64,000 nt of DNA from Euptelea pleiosperma (GCA_035048495.1 CM068544.1:46649893-46713892), one strand, 5' to 3'; shown: positions 35,475-46,329, counted from the first letter of the stretch. The notes: generated from the letters alone by a model not told the origin. Translations and numbers: made by a program.

Positions 35475-36960
35475 CAAGATGTCTACAAGCTTGCACGAAC
35501 AAGAGAGAAATACTAGAGATATGGATATGTTAAATGCATTAAGAGCGACGACTAGTCTTGGTAAAAGAAGAAAAAACTAAGGAAAAGTGGAAGACTTATT
35601 TCATAAATTATTAAATGAGGATAACATATTGGACAAAGGAATAGATGAAAATATTAGAGAGACTATAGAAAATACATATTCATACAATTAGGATATCAGA
35701 GGTGAAAGTAGCTTTAGCTAAGATGAAGACAAGTAGGGCATTAAGAGCAGAAGGTATCCCAATAGAGGTGTGGAAATGCATGGAAGGAATTGGATTGTCC
35801 TGGCTTACTAAGGTATTTAACAATATCTTGAAGACAAAAAAAATGCATGATAAATGGAGAAGTACTGTAATGCCTACATACAAGAACAAATGAGACGTAC
35901 AGAGCATCACAAACTACCACGGCATCAAACTTATGAGCCACACTATGAAACTATGGGAAAGTGTGAGAGAGAAAATATTAAGGCAAAAGACAAGGATATG
36001 TGAAAACCAATTTGGATCTATGCCAGGAAGGTCGACCATCGAGATAATCTTCTTCCTTAGACAAATGATGGAAAAGTTCAGAGAAAAGAGGAAAAATCTC
36101 CACATGATATTTATAGACTTAGAAAAAAGCTTATGATAGAGTCCTTAGAGAATTTAATTTGGTGGGCATTGGGAAAGAAAGGAGCCCAAAATGGATATAC
36201 TGACATCATTAAGGTATATATGAGGGAGAAATAACATTGTGTTAGAACGATTGGTAGTTAGACAAGTGAGTTTCCAATCACAAATAGGATTATACCAAGG
36301 ATTAGCCCTAAATCCATACCTATTTGCTTTAGTTATAGATGAAGTAACTGCTCATATCCAAGATGAGGTCTCCTAATGTATATTAGATGAAGTAACTGCT
36401 CATATCCAAGATGAGGTCTCCTAATGTATATTATTCTCACATGACATAGTGTTAGTTGACAAGACTAGAGATAAGGTAAATGCAAAACTAGAACTCTTAA
36501 GAAATGCTTTGGAATCTAAAGGTTTTAAAATAAGTCGAACCAAGACATAGTATATAGAGTGCAATTTTAGTAAGGATACACATAGAGATGATCCGTCAAT
36601 TAAAATTGACAACCAGGAAATACCTTGAAGTGACCAGTTTCGTTACCTTGCTTCTATAATTCATAAGGAGAGATTGAGGAAGATGTTGCCCAAATAATTA
36701 GAGCAGGGCGGCGAAAGTGGAAATGAGCTTCCAGAGTGCTATGTGATCGACGTCTGGCAATTAGACTAAAAGGAAAATTCTACAAGACGGAAATAAGATT
36801 GACAATGTTTAATTGAGCAGAATGTTGGGCAAACAAGAAATACATGTTCATAAAATGAGTATAGACGAGATGAGGATGATGAGATGCATGTGTGGAAAGA
36901 GTCGTAAGACAAGGAAAGACAAAATTAGAAATGAACTACAATCTTTGCATTGGGGTTTTC
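35475..36960 (+). mobile_element. Decayed RTE-type LINE (reverse transcriptase fragment)
   Basis: Plus-strand pieces of a plant RTE reverse transcriptase in order: VYKLARTREK; a region around GIPIEVWKCMEGIGLSWLTK; KKMHDKWRSTVMPTYKNK; NYHGIKLMSHTMKLWE; ENQFGSMPGRSTIE; MIFIDLEKS (core block with the catalytic region nearby); then degenerate PYLFALVIDEVTAHIQDE, HDIVLVD (for the family's A-DDIVLVD) and finally MRMMRCMCG. Several stops and frame changes separate the blocks, and one acidic residue of the second catalytic motif reads as H. It sits in the opposite orientation inside the LTR element. Confidence 0.85.
36337..36432 (+). repeat. 48-bp tandem duplication inside the LINE
   Basis: Two identical adjacent 48-bp units (36337-36384, 36385-36432), each starting AGATGAAGTAACTGCTCATA. 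The length keeps frame, so 16 codons of the relic reverse transcriptase, including a stop, are doubled. Confidence 0.95.
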
Positions 36961-37385
36961 TTGTGATATACTTGTGATTTCAACAACAACGATTTAAGGC
37001 AAAACTTGAATTTGAAACTTTCTTGTTGCAACGAGCAATGATCATTGAAGATTGAAAGGTGGCCTGATGACAATAACGAGTAACGATCGACATGCGCTCT
37101 TGATTCAACGATTGCAAAGATGCAGTGGTTTTAACAACTTCAATGGTGTGGGACGGCTACAAACAATCATTTGGATGTGTGCGGATGAAAGCGAGGGGAA
37201 AACTCCAATGGTATTAACCGAAACAAAAATGAACATCCGATGTTAACAATCTATGACAATGAACCGCGGAATTCGGTTTCGGAGGTGGTTGCAAAAGGTC
37301 GGGGGTTTACAGTGATGAAGATCTAATGCTGTGAATGAAATTCTAACATCAACTCTCGTTGGCAAAATCAGATGGTGAGGATTTG

Positions 37386-37425
37386 ACAGCTACCGTAGAG
37401 TGGGACAGCTACCGTAGAGTGGAAG
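37386..37425 (+). repeat. Short tandem duplication (20 bp x2)
   Basis: GACAGCTACCGTAGAGTG occurs twice in succession in otherwise unrecognised interior sequence of the LTR element. Confidence 0.8.
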
Positions 37426-37657
37426 AAGTGAACTAACCTGAACAGTGGTGGAGGTGGATGGTGACAACGACAATCAAAACAGTTAATGGCATGTAGATGG
37501 TCAGTGGAAGACGAGACAATTGTGATGATGATGGTGATGAACGACATAAATCACAAGGTAAGTTCTCACTACGAATTTTGATTTTCATAATGGCGGTTCA
37601 GATCGTAAGATTCGAATGATACCAAGAGCAACAAACTTGTTCTGATACTAAAACTAA

Positions 37658-38105
37658 TGCACGACGGTTGAGCCAATCCTACACAAGTATAGATGGAACT
37701 AGAGTCTACTAGTTCTTGAATGAAATCAATCACTCTAGAGTATCGACAAATCCATGTTGGTCAGCTAAACCCCAAGCAAAGGCTTCACAGGAGAGAAAAT
37801 TCTCTACTTAAATTATATTAATCAATCTTCATGTTTCTACATCAAATAATAACATATATTAAATAAAAACTATATTCTAATTTCCTAAGCCTAATCAAAC
37901 TCATATAATTAAAATCATACTATAATTCAACTATTTCCTCTCTTCTAAATTCTAGAATTATATTCCAAATAAAATAAAATCGTAACTAATCCTAAATTAA
38001 CTAAACTTGCTAGAGTAGCCTTCTAGTAGCAGTCTTCTTCTTCCTTCTCTTGTAAGCCCACATCTTCTGTTGATAGGTCCAATTCGGTGTAGTGAGAATA
38101 GTATA
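37658..38105 (-). repeat. 5' LTR (right) of the truncated retrotransposon
   Basis: Direct repeat partner of 34610-35035. On the minus strand it ends in TGCA immediately before the primer-binding-site-like sequence. Confidence 0.5.
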
Positions 38106-38199
38106 GTATACTAAAATCTAGATGTTCTTGCATCACATCCTCTTCAAATATAAGCCAAGGGATAACGCCTTCTTCAAATTTTTATTGCAATAAGATATT

Positions 38200-38665
38200 G
38201 ATTGAAATGTGAAAGAGACTACCAAAGCCCATAGGCTTCAGTGTAACTTTTCTTGAGACATTTGGAGTGTTTTTTTTCTCTGGAATGTCTTGGGTGATAT
38301 CAAGGACAGTTAGGGACACCACTGGCAGTTGGGTAATTTAAGCTCTCTCCTGTGGCAGGAGGTTGTGGTTTATTGTCCCATTTGCAATAGTTTCGGACTT
38401 ATGGAAAGAGAGGAATTGGTGTTTGATGGCATTGAGAAAAGGCATCAAGACGCTATCCTTCGGTTAAAGCCACTATGTTCCAAACTTCCAATGGTCGAAG
38501 CTATATAAGGAATGTAGGGATTTGTTGTTTGAAGACTTTGTTTTCAGATAGGATTATTTGTTGTCTTGAGGAGAGTAGGCTTGTTCCCTTTTTTTTCCTC
38601 TTGCTTAAGAGTCATCTCGTCCTCCGCTCCTAAAAACTTATATTTATAAAAAAATAATTGATGTA
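38200..38665 (+). mobile_element. LINE 3' end fragment (zf-RVT region)
   Basis: A plus-strand frame contains DLWKERNW..., the motif that follows the zinc-binding reverse-transcriptase module in plant L1-type LINEs, surrounded by frame breaks. It ends in CTTATATTTATAAAAAAATA, a LINE-like A-rich tail. Too short to classify further. Confidence 0.5.
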
Positions 38666-38949
38666 TTCAAAGGATTAGAGGTCTTTTGTTGAGACCCCAG
38701 CCCATTATGGAAGCCTATGTGAAGCCTAGATTATGGGAGTCGTGCAGCATTGAATGAAGTTGTTAAGATGTTAAATTTTGAATAACAGATCTATGGATTT
38801 GCATTGGGAGAGTCAATAAATTAGTTTCTATTTTTGTTAGAGAGAATTATGTAAGGATATATTTCCTTAATTACTTAATCAACTTTCTTTAATTGGTTAG
38901 AAGGAATTTCAATCTATCTTTTCTCTCTCAATCTCATATCCTCTTTATT

Positions 38950-39772
38950 TTTTGGGCTTTTTTGCTTTACCCCCTTACTTTATTGATGCAATTTACATCT
39001 CACCCAATGTTTTTAAAATATTTGCGTCTCACCCTTTGACCATGGTCAACGTCGTTGACCATAGACGGCCATTAATGGTCTCCAGATGGACATCCTAATA
39101 TTTTTTAAACGACTATAATGACCTTGGGTGAGACGCAAATATTTTTAAAACATTGGGAGTTATGCAAATTGCATTAATAAAGTAAGGGTGGACAAGCAAA
39201 AAATCCTTTTTTTTAGGATTATGAGCTCAAAACCTTTCTTCATTTACTTTTGGCCCAACCGCAGGTGGACCTACAGACCAAAAATTTATCTGATTGTTAA
39301 TTTTTAAGCATTGGATTAGAGTCGTTTTCCTGGGTTGATTTTATCCGTAGAATTTGAGCATTATTTGGGGTACAAAGATCCAATGGTTTGAAATCACTAA
39401 TCAGGCTGATATTTGGTATGTAGCTCCACCTAGCGATGGGCCCAACATCCATACGGTTGGGCAAAGTAAATGAAGAAAGGTTTTGAGCTCACAATCCTTC
39501 AAAAAAAATAAAAAATAAAAAATCCTCCAAAAAAAGAATTTTTGTTTGTCCCCCTTACTTTATTGATGCAATTTGCATTGCACTGAATGTTCTTACCCAA
39601 GGTCATTATAGTCATTTAAAAAATATTGGGATGTCCATCCGGAGACCGAGACCGTTAAGGGTCGTTTATGGTCAACAATGTCAAAGGGTGAGACGCAAAT
39701 ATTTTAAAAACATTGGGTGAGATGCAAATTGCATCAATAAAGTAAGGGGGTAAAGCAAAAAAGCCCTTTTTT
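38950..39772. repeat. Nested palindrome of about 820 bp
   Basis: Outer arms: GGGCTTTTTTGCTTTACCCC... at the left and ...GGGGTAAAGCAAAAAAGCCC at the right. Each outer flank (38950-39212, 39513-39772) is itself an inverted-repeat element with TTTATTGATGCAATTT and GTGAGACGCAAATATTTT. Between them, AGGATTATGAGCTCAAAACC and its inverse enclose a long foldback MITE core at 39250-39460. Three levels of inverted repeat are stacked on one centre. Confidence 0.88.
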
Positions 39773-40439
39773 TTTATAAGGTAAAGCAATATATTAAATC
39801 TCGTATCCTCTTTCTCTCTCTCAATTCTTCTTTTCTCTCTTAATCCCCTTTCCTAAATTCTGCAACAACACGTTAGGACTTGGAGTCTTAACATCTTTCT
39901 CTTCTTTGTTATTTTCCTTTCCCTTGCTATGTTTGGGAGGCCCACCTCAACCTCCCTTTGTTTTTGTGTTTTGCCTTCTTCAATAAAGCATATAATATAT
40001 TCACCATAAAAAAATAAAAATAAAAAATAAAAAATAAAATAAATAATTCATCACCAAACAAATCGCAACCAACATGTAGATTCATCGTATGAATCCCCCA
40101 ATTTTAAGGTTGAGAGAGAGAGTATACACACCTTTTTGGAGACGGTCAGCCGAACGACATTCGGGGAAGACCGGACGGACAGGACTTCAGTAAACGATTT
40201 AGGGAGGAAGATAGAGTGGTTTTAGGGTTCGGTGATCGGGATAAAAACATTGCTTTGGAGAGCAAAGTTTGATGCACCACCCTAAAATAATGCACTTGTC
40301 GTACTTTTGGGCTGACTGGTCCATCCCTTAGTGGGCCTACCAGAATCTAGCATTAGTTTTTATCATTATGGACAAGGGCCTGTTGACAAAGCCCACGATG
40401 ATACGCTCCGCCAAAATTTGACCGAGTCAACCTAACCTG

Positions 40440-40730
40440 TGTCACACTCTTGAGACCCCTGACTTATGGATGTTTGACCCATCCCTATGTGGACCTACAG
40501 ACCAAAAATCAGCTCGATTGGCTACTTCTACCGGTTGGAATTGAGTCCTTTTCAGAGTTGGTTTTTAGCCGTGGGATTCGATCACTATTTAGGGGGTAAA
40601 CAGGTCCAATGACTATAAACCACCAATCAGGCTGAATTTTGGTCTGTAGGTCCACTTAGGGATGGGCCAAACATCCATAAGGTCGGTGGTCTATAAGAGT
40701 GTGACACATGGCTCACAACTATCCGTGACT
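40440..40730. repeat. Long foldback MITE copy
   Basis: TATGGATGTTTGACCCATCC, AAAAATCAGCTCGATTGGC and the inverse CAATCAGGCTGAATTTTGG and AAACATCCATAAGGTCGG. Ends are not resolved. Confidence 0.7.
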
Positions 40731-40854
40731 AAAAATGGGTTCGTTTACACCACATTTTGATGTGAGACCCACTTGCTTTGACCGGAAAACATCCCAAATT
40801 GATGAGAACCCCACCTCCACTAGCATGATGAGTAATTAAAGTTACCAATAAAGC

Positions 40855-41899
40855 GGAAAAAATTTAGATGCAGAGGGTTTTGGATGCAGTGGATGAGTGG
40901 TGAATTTGGACCACTCATCTAAACATTTTTAAACCCCGACTTTAACCATAGTTAACATTTTAAATATTTTCTAAATTAATATTATATTATTTAGTTTCTT
41001 ATTTTATCAAAAAAACACTAAAACAATAAAAGTCTCCTTCCACGGGACTCTTCTTCCCTCATCAGCCAAGCTGAACATGCCTTTACAAACTCTATGAATG
41101 GACATTACTGGTTTGAGTAGAATTCCCACTCAAAGAGCTTATACACACAATATCTATTCTCCCTTCCACATTTTCCATAAATTAATGTGATAAGAGATCA
41201 AAGGATCATATGGCCTCATGTCACCCAATTTACTCAATCTAACTTCCAACCGTTTTAAACTCGTGTTGTAATCAATCCTTGAATGCATTTTCTCTCCAAT
41301 ATTAAATACCAAATTGATGGAGGAAACATTGCTCGCTCTAGCAGACGCAGCATTCCGATGTGGTTTACGTTCGGATCGCCAAGGTTAATATCCATGGAGA
41401 TCTAAAATTCAACAAACAGAAGTCCAGTTCCTTTCGTCTATTGAACCACCACTAACTATCTCGACATCACCAGACAAAGCAAACTAAGAATCAAAGCGAG
41501 GATTTTCACTGAATCTTTTGAGTGAGAAAGAGATCGATTTTGCAGATAGGGTTACGAAATAGGAAATGAAGAAAACGAATGAGAAAGAGGACCTGAAAAT
41601 GGAATAAATCGTCATTTCCTCTCCGGCGACTTCCTTGGAAGGGGCAAAATGTGAACAAGGTTTCAAGGAAGAAGGGTCTCATGGAGGAAGGTATTCAAAT
41701 TTCAATGCCTAAAAACTAAAAAGCAGACTTCGGTTTTTTCTAATAAAAAAAGTAAAGTAAATAATATAATATATATTAATTTAGAAAAAATTAAAATGTT
41801 AACTGTGGTTAACATCGAGGTTTGGAAAAGGTAAGATGAGTGGTGGAGATTTACCACTCATCCACTGCATCCAAAACCCTCTACATCTAAATTTTTTCC
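40855..41899. mobile_element. Mutator-like element with TIRs of about 160 bp and exact 9-bp duplication
   Basis: 1045 bp. Ends GGAAAAAATTTAGATG and CATCTAAATTTTTTCC; the TIRs match for about 160 bp through TGGATGCAGTGGATGAGTGG and GTTAACATTTTAA. CAATAAAGC at 40846-40854 and 41900-41908 is an exact 9-bp duplication. No transposase frame is present. The interior at about 41340-41700 has gene-like composition, including a minus-strand frame beginning MRPFFLETLFTFCPF-like, so it could be a Pack-MULE. Confidence 0.9.
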
Positions 41900-42024
41900 C
41901 AATAAAGCTAGCAATGGATGGGATTCAGATTAGGTCAAGATTGATCCAGAATTAATCAATAATTTATTGGATCACAATTCCTAAGTCTAGACCCGATCTA
42001 ATAAATAGGGTAAGGTTTTGGGTC

Positions 42025-42117
42025 TGGCTCCCCCTTTTTCAGACCCCATTGGGAGTCGGTCTTGACGCGGTGGATTCAGAGAATCCAACAGTGGTTGATA
42101 GCGCTGAGCTGGTATTC
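42025..42117. repeat. Half foldback MITE related to 58495-58602
   Basis: GGGAGTCGGTCTTGACGCGG, GAGAATCCAACAGTGG and TGATAGCGCTGAGCTGG, directly before the LINE fragment. Confidence 0.65.
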
Positions 42118-42189
42118 ACTTTTATTAGGGGTTAAACACTTTGGCCCATTGGGGGCTCAAAGATTGCCTCTAGAGTAACATTTTTCGCT

Positions 42190-42680
42190 CAGCATAAGAT
42201 GTTGGAAATTTTTTAACATGTGATGACAATATGAGGAAGCGCAACCATTGCATCGTAGACTACTGCTCCATGAGCATGATCTATGGTGAATTAGTGGACC
42301 ATCTCCTCGTCCACTGTTACGTCACCACGGAAGTATTGGACCCACTTTCTTTCGGTGTTTTGGGTTGGTTGGGTTATTCCGAGGATGTCAAAAGATCTTA
42401 TGCATTCTTGGCGTATTCTGCCATTTTCCTTGTGTGGAAGAATGCTATGGAGCATCTTTCCTTTAACTTTGATGCGGGGCTTGTGGAAGGAGAAGAACTA
42501 GAGTCTTTAAATACATGGTCTTATCTAGGGGTGATTAGTGTCGGTGTTGTTGTTTGGGCATTTGTTCTTTCTATGTCGGGTGACTTTCGCATTCACCCTG
42601 CACCTGCAGGCTGCAGCCCCTTTTGTATTCACTTTCTTGTTGTAATAAAATCTCTATACCTATAAAAAGAAAATTATGGT
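42190..42680 (+). mobile_element. L1-type LINE 3' fragment with zinc-binding RVT module
   Basis: The open frame at 42231-42665 reads MRKRNHCIVDYCSMSMIYGE then LVDHLLVHC, the C--C-------H----C pattern of the zf-RVT domain found C-terminal to plant LINE reverse transcriptases. It runs to a terminal FLVVIKSLYL and the tail ATAAAATCTCTATACCTATAAAAAG. It is therefore a 5'-truncated LINE, not a host gene. Confidence 0.75.
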
Positions 42681-42859
42681 GAGTGGATCAATTAGTGAGA
42701 TACGTTAAAAGGAGGGCAGGGACATAAAAATCTAAATCTAAATGATGGGGATGAATGCGTGATCTAGTTTGCAACTTAAAGAAACTAAAAGTTGCAAATT
42801 CTTAAGTCAAATAACAAATTGTAAGCATACATTTTATTATAAACACAAACTGCTCTTTA

Positions 42860-42970
42860 TCTATTCTATACCATTATATATAAAGCAACAACTGGTAGTG
42901 CCACCTACGGTTGTCATAATTAAAGGCCTCTCTACTTTAAAAGGCAAAACCTTCCCTCATTAAATGCCTC
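42860..42970 (+). mobile_element. Possible Helitron 5' end fragment
   Basis: TCTATACCATTATATATAAAGC followed by GTGCCACCTACGGTTGTCAT and AATTAAAGGCC resembles plant Helitron 5' ends. A related segment lies inverted at 48035-48150. No 3' hairpin-CTRR partner was identified. Confidence 0.4.
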
Positions 42971-42999
42971 TTCACAGTTCAGGTTATTCGGCACGCCCA

Positions 43000-43335
43000 A
43001 GTCCGATAGTATAAGCCACGTGGCATACTCTTAGAGACCACTGACCTTATGGATGTTTAACCAGACCTCTATACCAAATGCCAGTCTGATTAGTGATTTC
43101 CAACCTTTGGTTCTGAGTACCACAAATAATGCTTGAAATCTATGGTTAAAAATCAACTTATATCTATGGTTAAAAATCAACCCATGAAAACGAGTCCAAT
43201 CAAATCCTTAAAAACCACTAATTAGGCTGATTTTTTTGCATATAGGTCAACCTAGGGATGGGCCAAACATCGATACAGTCAATGATCTCTGCGAGTGTAT
43301 CACATGAAAGGTGCTTCCATGTGTTAGGTGCATGT
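43000..43335. repeat. Long foldback MITE copy with a small internal duplication
   Basis: GCCACGTGGCATACTCTTAG, GTCTGATTAGTGATTTCC, then TCTATGGTTAAAAATCAAC twice in succession (about 43139-43182) and the inverse core to GATACAGTCAATGATC. Confidence 0.7.
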
Positions 43336-43765
43336 GCACCGCACATGGCATTCCCCTAGTTGAAATATGATAGATTTGGGTTAAAATGAGGACGGTCAGA
43401 AAGTAGAAATAAGATGAAGAACATTAAGAAGTGGTTGTAAAGATTGGTTCAGATTATTTTAAGTCGTTTCTCACCCTCTTCTTCAACCATTGCTAATTTT
43501 CCGCAGCTAATAGTTCCTTGAGATTTGGTATCTTCCTCTTCTTTCTTTTCCAACCCGAACAAGAGGGTTTAAATTGACATGGGAACTTGCTAATCTGTGG
43601 TTGAGCAAACCAACCCCCCCCCCCTCTGTCACGCCGTCTTCCCCTGCGTGATGCCTTGTCACGCCTTGAACAAAATCCTGGCTCCGCCACTGACTTGGAC
43701 AAAATTCTGGCTTCATCACAGTGGGGGAACCATGTTTTTTTCTGCATTGGATGTGGATTGCTGTC

Positions 43766-43939
43766 GAGAAAATTTTTGAAGCAGCGAAGCAGTGGCTAAT
43801 CACACCGCGCCACAATCCACAGATGCTTTTGAACAAAAACCCAGAGATGCTTTTGAACAAAAACCCAGAAATGCTTTTGAACATCGGATTGTGGGGCGAT
43901 GTGATTGGCCACTGTTTCGTCTGCTTCAAAAAATTTCTC
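43766..43939. mobile_element. Foldback MITE, GAGAAAATT terminus, exact 9-bp duplication
   Basis: 174-bp palindrome (GAAGCAGCGAAGCAGTGGC... against its inverse) with ATTGCTGTC at 43757-43765 and 43940-43948. The loop contains three head-to-tail copies of a block of about 24 bp starting ATGCTTTTGAACA. Confidence 0.9.
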
Positions 43940-44296
43940 ATTGCTGTCCCCTAAATTTCCAAACAACGCCCTAAAGCCAGGAGGGAAAAAAAAAGGCATT
44001 CCAAGCACTGTTCAAGGAAAAACCAAGTTTCACCTTATTATGCCACGTTTCTGGGGAATTAAGAACAACGCAGGGAAGGAATTAAGAATTTAAGAGTAAT
44101 AAGACTAATGATAAATCCAAAGCTTGAAGTACTATATACGGGAAATAGAGTTTAGGTACACCATAGACAAAACATGAGCCACTAATCCCTACACACGTGC
44201 ACACACACAACAAGATTAAAAAGAAAAAAAATACACTAGTAATTAATCGCAAAAGTCGTAACGCTTGCAATGTAACGGTATTCCAGCAAATTTGCA

Positions 44297-44890
44297 CTAC
44301 ATGGGAGCCATAGCAACGCTTGCGAAGAGACCATCAAACACCGGTAGATTTAGTTCTTGCTTTCCCAATTGATCTGTAAGTTCATTGATTGTAACCTGCT
44401 CTTGCAACACCTTAGCCTGCATCTTACAAATCTCGCTCTCCATCCTCTTTTTCTCCTTCGTGTAACCTTCGATTCTCATCCTCAAGCTCGATACCTTTGA
44501 CAACGAAGACTTACTCTTCCTCATCACATCGGTCAGATCGTCCAACCGCTTCTTCATTTGAGCAACATTGTATCCCATTCCCTCTAACTCCTCCACTGTC
44601 TTCCACAGCTCGTCCACATTCGCCCAGAAATGGTCGGACTGTAAGTTCTGGACTCGGTCCACAGTCTCTTCATATGTTTGATCCCACCCGGTTATCAAAT
44701 TCTTTCGAGCTACTCCCGAGTAACTCCGCAGCGGGCCAAAATGTGGGTTCTGGGAAATACCCTTAAGGATCCGTGATCCCGGTGAGGTTGATCCAGATGA
44801 TCGACTACTTCCAATAATAGAATTTGTTGTTTCCTGCTCTTCTTCTTGCGTGATTTCTGGTGGAATTGAAGGCCTTCGCAAAATTGACAT
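44297..44890 (-). CDS. Short paralogue of the DUF724-like coiled-coil family (copy 1)
   Basis: Open frame of 197 aa from an ATG at 44890 to a stop at 44297. It matches exon 3 of the 57211-58714 gene throughout: NPHFGPLRSYSGVARKN, ITGWDQTYEETVDRVQ, FWANVDELWKTVEELEGMGY, RLDDLTDVM, and the final LPVFDGLFASVAMAPM. Immediately upstream the homology stops and in-frame stops appear, so the Cys/Arg and Ser-rich exons of the longer relative are absent. Its upstream DNA (about 45050-45430, with a GA/CT run) is shared with copy 2, suggesting the two arose by tandem duplication with their own leader. It may be an expressed short protein or a 5'-truncated, decaying copy; the uninterrupted frame favours the former. 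Confidence 0.6.
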   Translation of the reverse strand: MSILRRPSIPPEITQEEEQETTNSIIGSSRSSGSTSPGSRILKGISQNPHFGPLRSYSGVARKNLITGWDQTYEETVDRVQNLQSDHFWANVDELWKTVEELEGMGYNVAQMKKRLDDLTDVMRKSKSSLSKVSSLRMRIEGYTKEKKRMESEICKMQAKVLQEQVTINELTDQLGKQELNLPVFDGLFASVAMAPM

Positions 44891-45049
44891 CCCGTTATAA
44901 CGGAACTTACTGGTTGGGAAAACGTGATCCTTCAATGGACACCAAAGCAATTAAAGTCTTCATAAGATATAGAGATGCAATATTTCCAAATATATCAATA
45001 GGGATTAAAGCAGTAGAGGTTGAAGAAACCCTAATTATTTGTACATTCA

Positions 45050-45435
45050 CACAGATTCATACAAAAATCAAAACCCCGAAATAAAAAAGAGAAAATAGAA
45101 GGGAAGAACATGTGTAAGAAGAAACAACAGTAGATAAACTAATGAAAAACAAATTAGTTTCCTCCAAATCCACTCTTATCCCAATATATTCACAAACAAC
45201 AAAACCCAGAAAGAAAAAAACATAAGAACAAGCACAAAGCTGGAGGCTGCATGCCTTGAGCTGTAAATCTCTTAAATTTTCCACAATTAATGAAAAAATC
45301 AAAGCTTTTGATGCATTAATCTCAGATATTGAGAGAGAGAGAGAGAGAACCTGCGAAGTGGGTTTTTCCACAGCTATGGAGACGGGTGGACCGGTGAACC
45401 TCTTGATGATCCTCCGTTACATTGAGGGAAACAAC
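45050..45435 (-). promoter_or_regulatory. Leader/promoter-like block upstream of copy 1, shared with copy 2
   Basis: The block includes CAGATTCATACAAAAATCAAA, GGGAAGAACATGTGTAAGAAG, a GA/CT run and CCAGCTATGGAGACGG-like sequence. It recurs at 51110-51640, where a piece of about 150 bp (51148-51300) is inserted. It suggests a 5' leader exon for the short paralogues, but no splice pair could be proved. Confidence 0.4.
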
Positions 45436-45578
45436 TCCCGTTTTAAGAAAGAAAAAGTTGCCTTGAAGGAATTAATGAGAAAGTGATTTCTCATAAAGAA
45501 AAAAAGAAAAAGAAAAAAAAGTTGAGAAAGGCTTTTTCGTACGTCCCACTTTTTTCTAAAGGGCATATTGTAGAGTTC

Positions 45579-45758
45579 GAGTAAAACTTCCATCACAATG
45601 GGATTGTAAATCACACAAAACACAGCCAATGAGTTCTCGGCATGTACACCTAAAAAGAAAAAGCACATGGGTACGTTACAAAGCACTTGTGTACGTGCCG
45701 AGAACTCATTGGCTGTGTTTTGTGTGATTTACAATTTCGTGTGATGGAAGTTTTACTC
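45579..45758. mobile_element. Foldback MITE of the GAGTAAAAC short type with exact 9-bp duplication
   Basis: 180-bp palindrome with GAGTAAAACTTCCATCACAA at the left and the inverse at the right. GTAGAGTTC at 45570-45578 and 45759-45767 is an exact duplication. The interior (TGAGTTCTCGGC...CCGAGAACTCA) matches the copies at 649 and 1006. It lies just upstream of copy 1 of the coiled-coil family. Confidence 0.92.
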
Positions 45759-45913
45759 GTAGAGTTCCAAGCTAACTAGGAATCTATTATTCCAACCTAG
45801 GAATCAATCATTCCTTTAGTTACATTTGGCACGACTTTATTGGTATTGGACGCTTTTGATTATCGTTAGGGTGGCGATGTAACAAGCTGTAGCTTAATCC
45901 AAAGGAAAAAGAT

Positions 45914-46306
45914 GTAACAAGGTATGCCTGAAACTGTTCATTTGCGGAAGCGGCATTTTTGGTAGTCACCGCTGCCATCTGGGCCCACTGACCGTTTGGA
46001 TGTTTATCTCACCCCTTGGTGGGATATACATACCAAAAATCACCTTGATTGGTAATCCATAACCATTAGATTTTAACACTTTTTGGCACCATTTTAGGCG
46101 TTCTTATAGCCGTTGAATACAACCATCTTTTGAGTACTAAAACCAACGGCTAAAAATCATTAAACAAGCTGATTTTTGTATGAATCTCTATTAAAGGGTG
46201 GGCTAAACATCCATGCGGTCAGTGGGCCCAGATGGCAGTGGTGACCACCGAAAATGCTTCCGCAAATGAAAAGATCTCAGGTATATCTTGTTACATCACG
46301 ACCCTA
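45914..46306. mobile_element. Foldback MITE with GATGTAACAAGGTAT ends
   Basis: Palindrome: TTCATTTGCGGAAGCGGCAT ... ATGCTTCCGCAAATGAAAAG, with CTGCCATCTGGGCCCACTGA and its inverse inside. A homologous copy is at 56637-57030. Confidence 0.8.
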
Positions 46307-46329
46307 ATCCAAAAGTGTAAGCTAGCACC

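Larger units (their letters stand above)
34610..38110 (-). mobile_element. Truncated LTR retrotransposon (Ty3-like), minus strand
   Basis: Two diverged direct repeats, 34610-35035 and 37658-38105, share the edges GACGGCTGAGCC / GACGGTTGAGCC, the block TTCTACATCAAATAATAAC and CTTCCTTCTCTTGTA. Next to the right repeat, at about 37632-37655, the minus strand reads TTTTAGTATCAGAACAAG, close to an initiator-tRNA-Met primer-binding site, which fixes the element on the minus strand with its 5' LTR on the right. The interior at about 35240-35460 (minus) contains CHILLG-PWLKAHGAV, a Ty3-type post-protease motif, in a broken frame. Reverse transcriptase, RNase H and integrase of the element are missing, and the interior is occupied by an RTE LINE on the other strand. 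It is old and non-functional; exact LTR ends are uncertain. Confidence 0.6.

Noticed and set aside
42231..42665. 144-aa open frame as a host gene
   Set aside because: Its C--C---H---C pattern and A-rich tail mark it as a LINE 3' end.
43507..43941. 144-aa minus-strand open frame
   Set aside because: It reads through a foldback MITE with exact target duplication and its loop repeats (SISGFLFKSISGFLFK-like); not a gene.
45057..45371. 104-aa minus-strand open frame
   Set aside because: Needs a GTG start and reads leader-like, CT-repeat DNA; more likely 5' untranslated sequence of copy 1.
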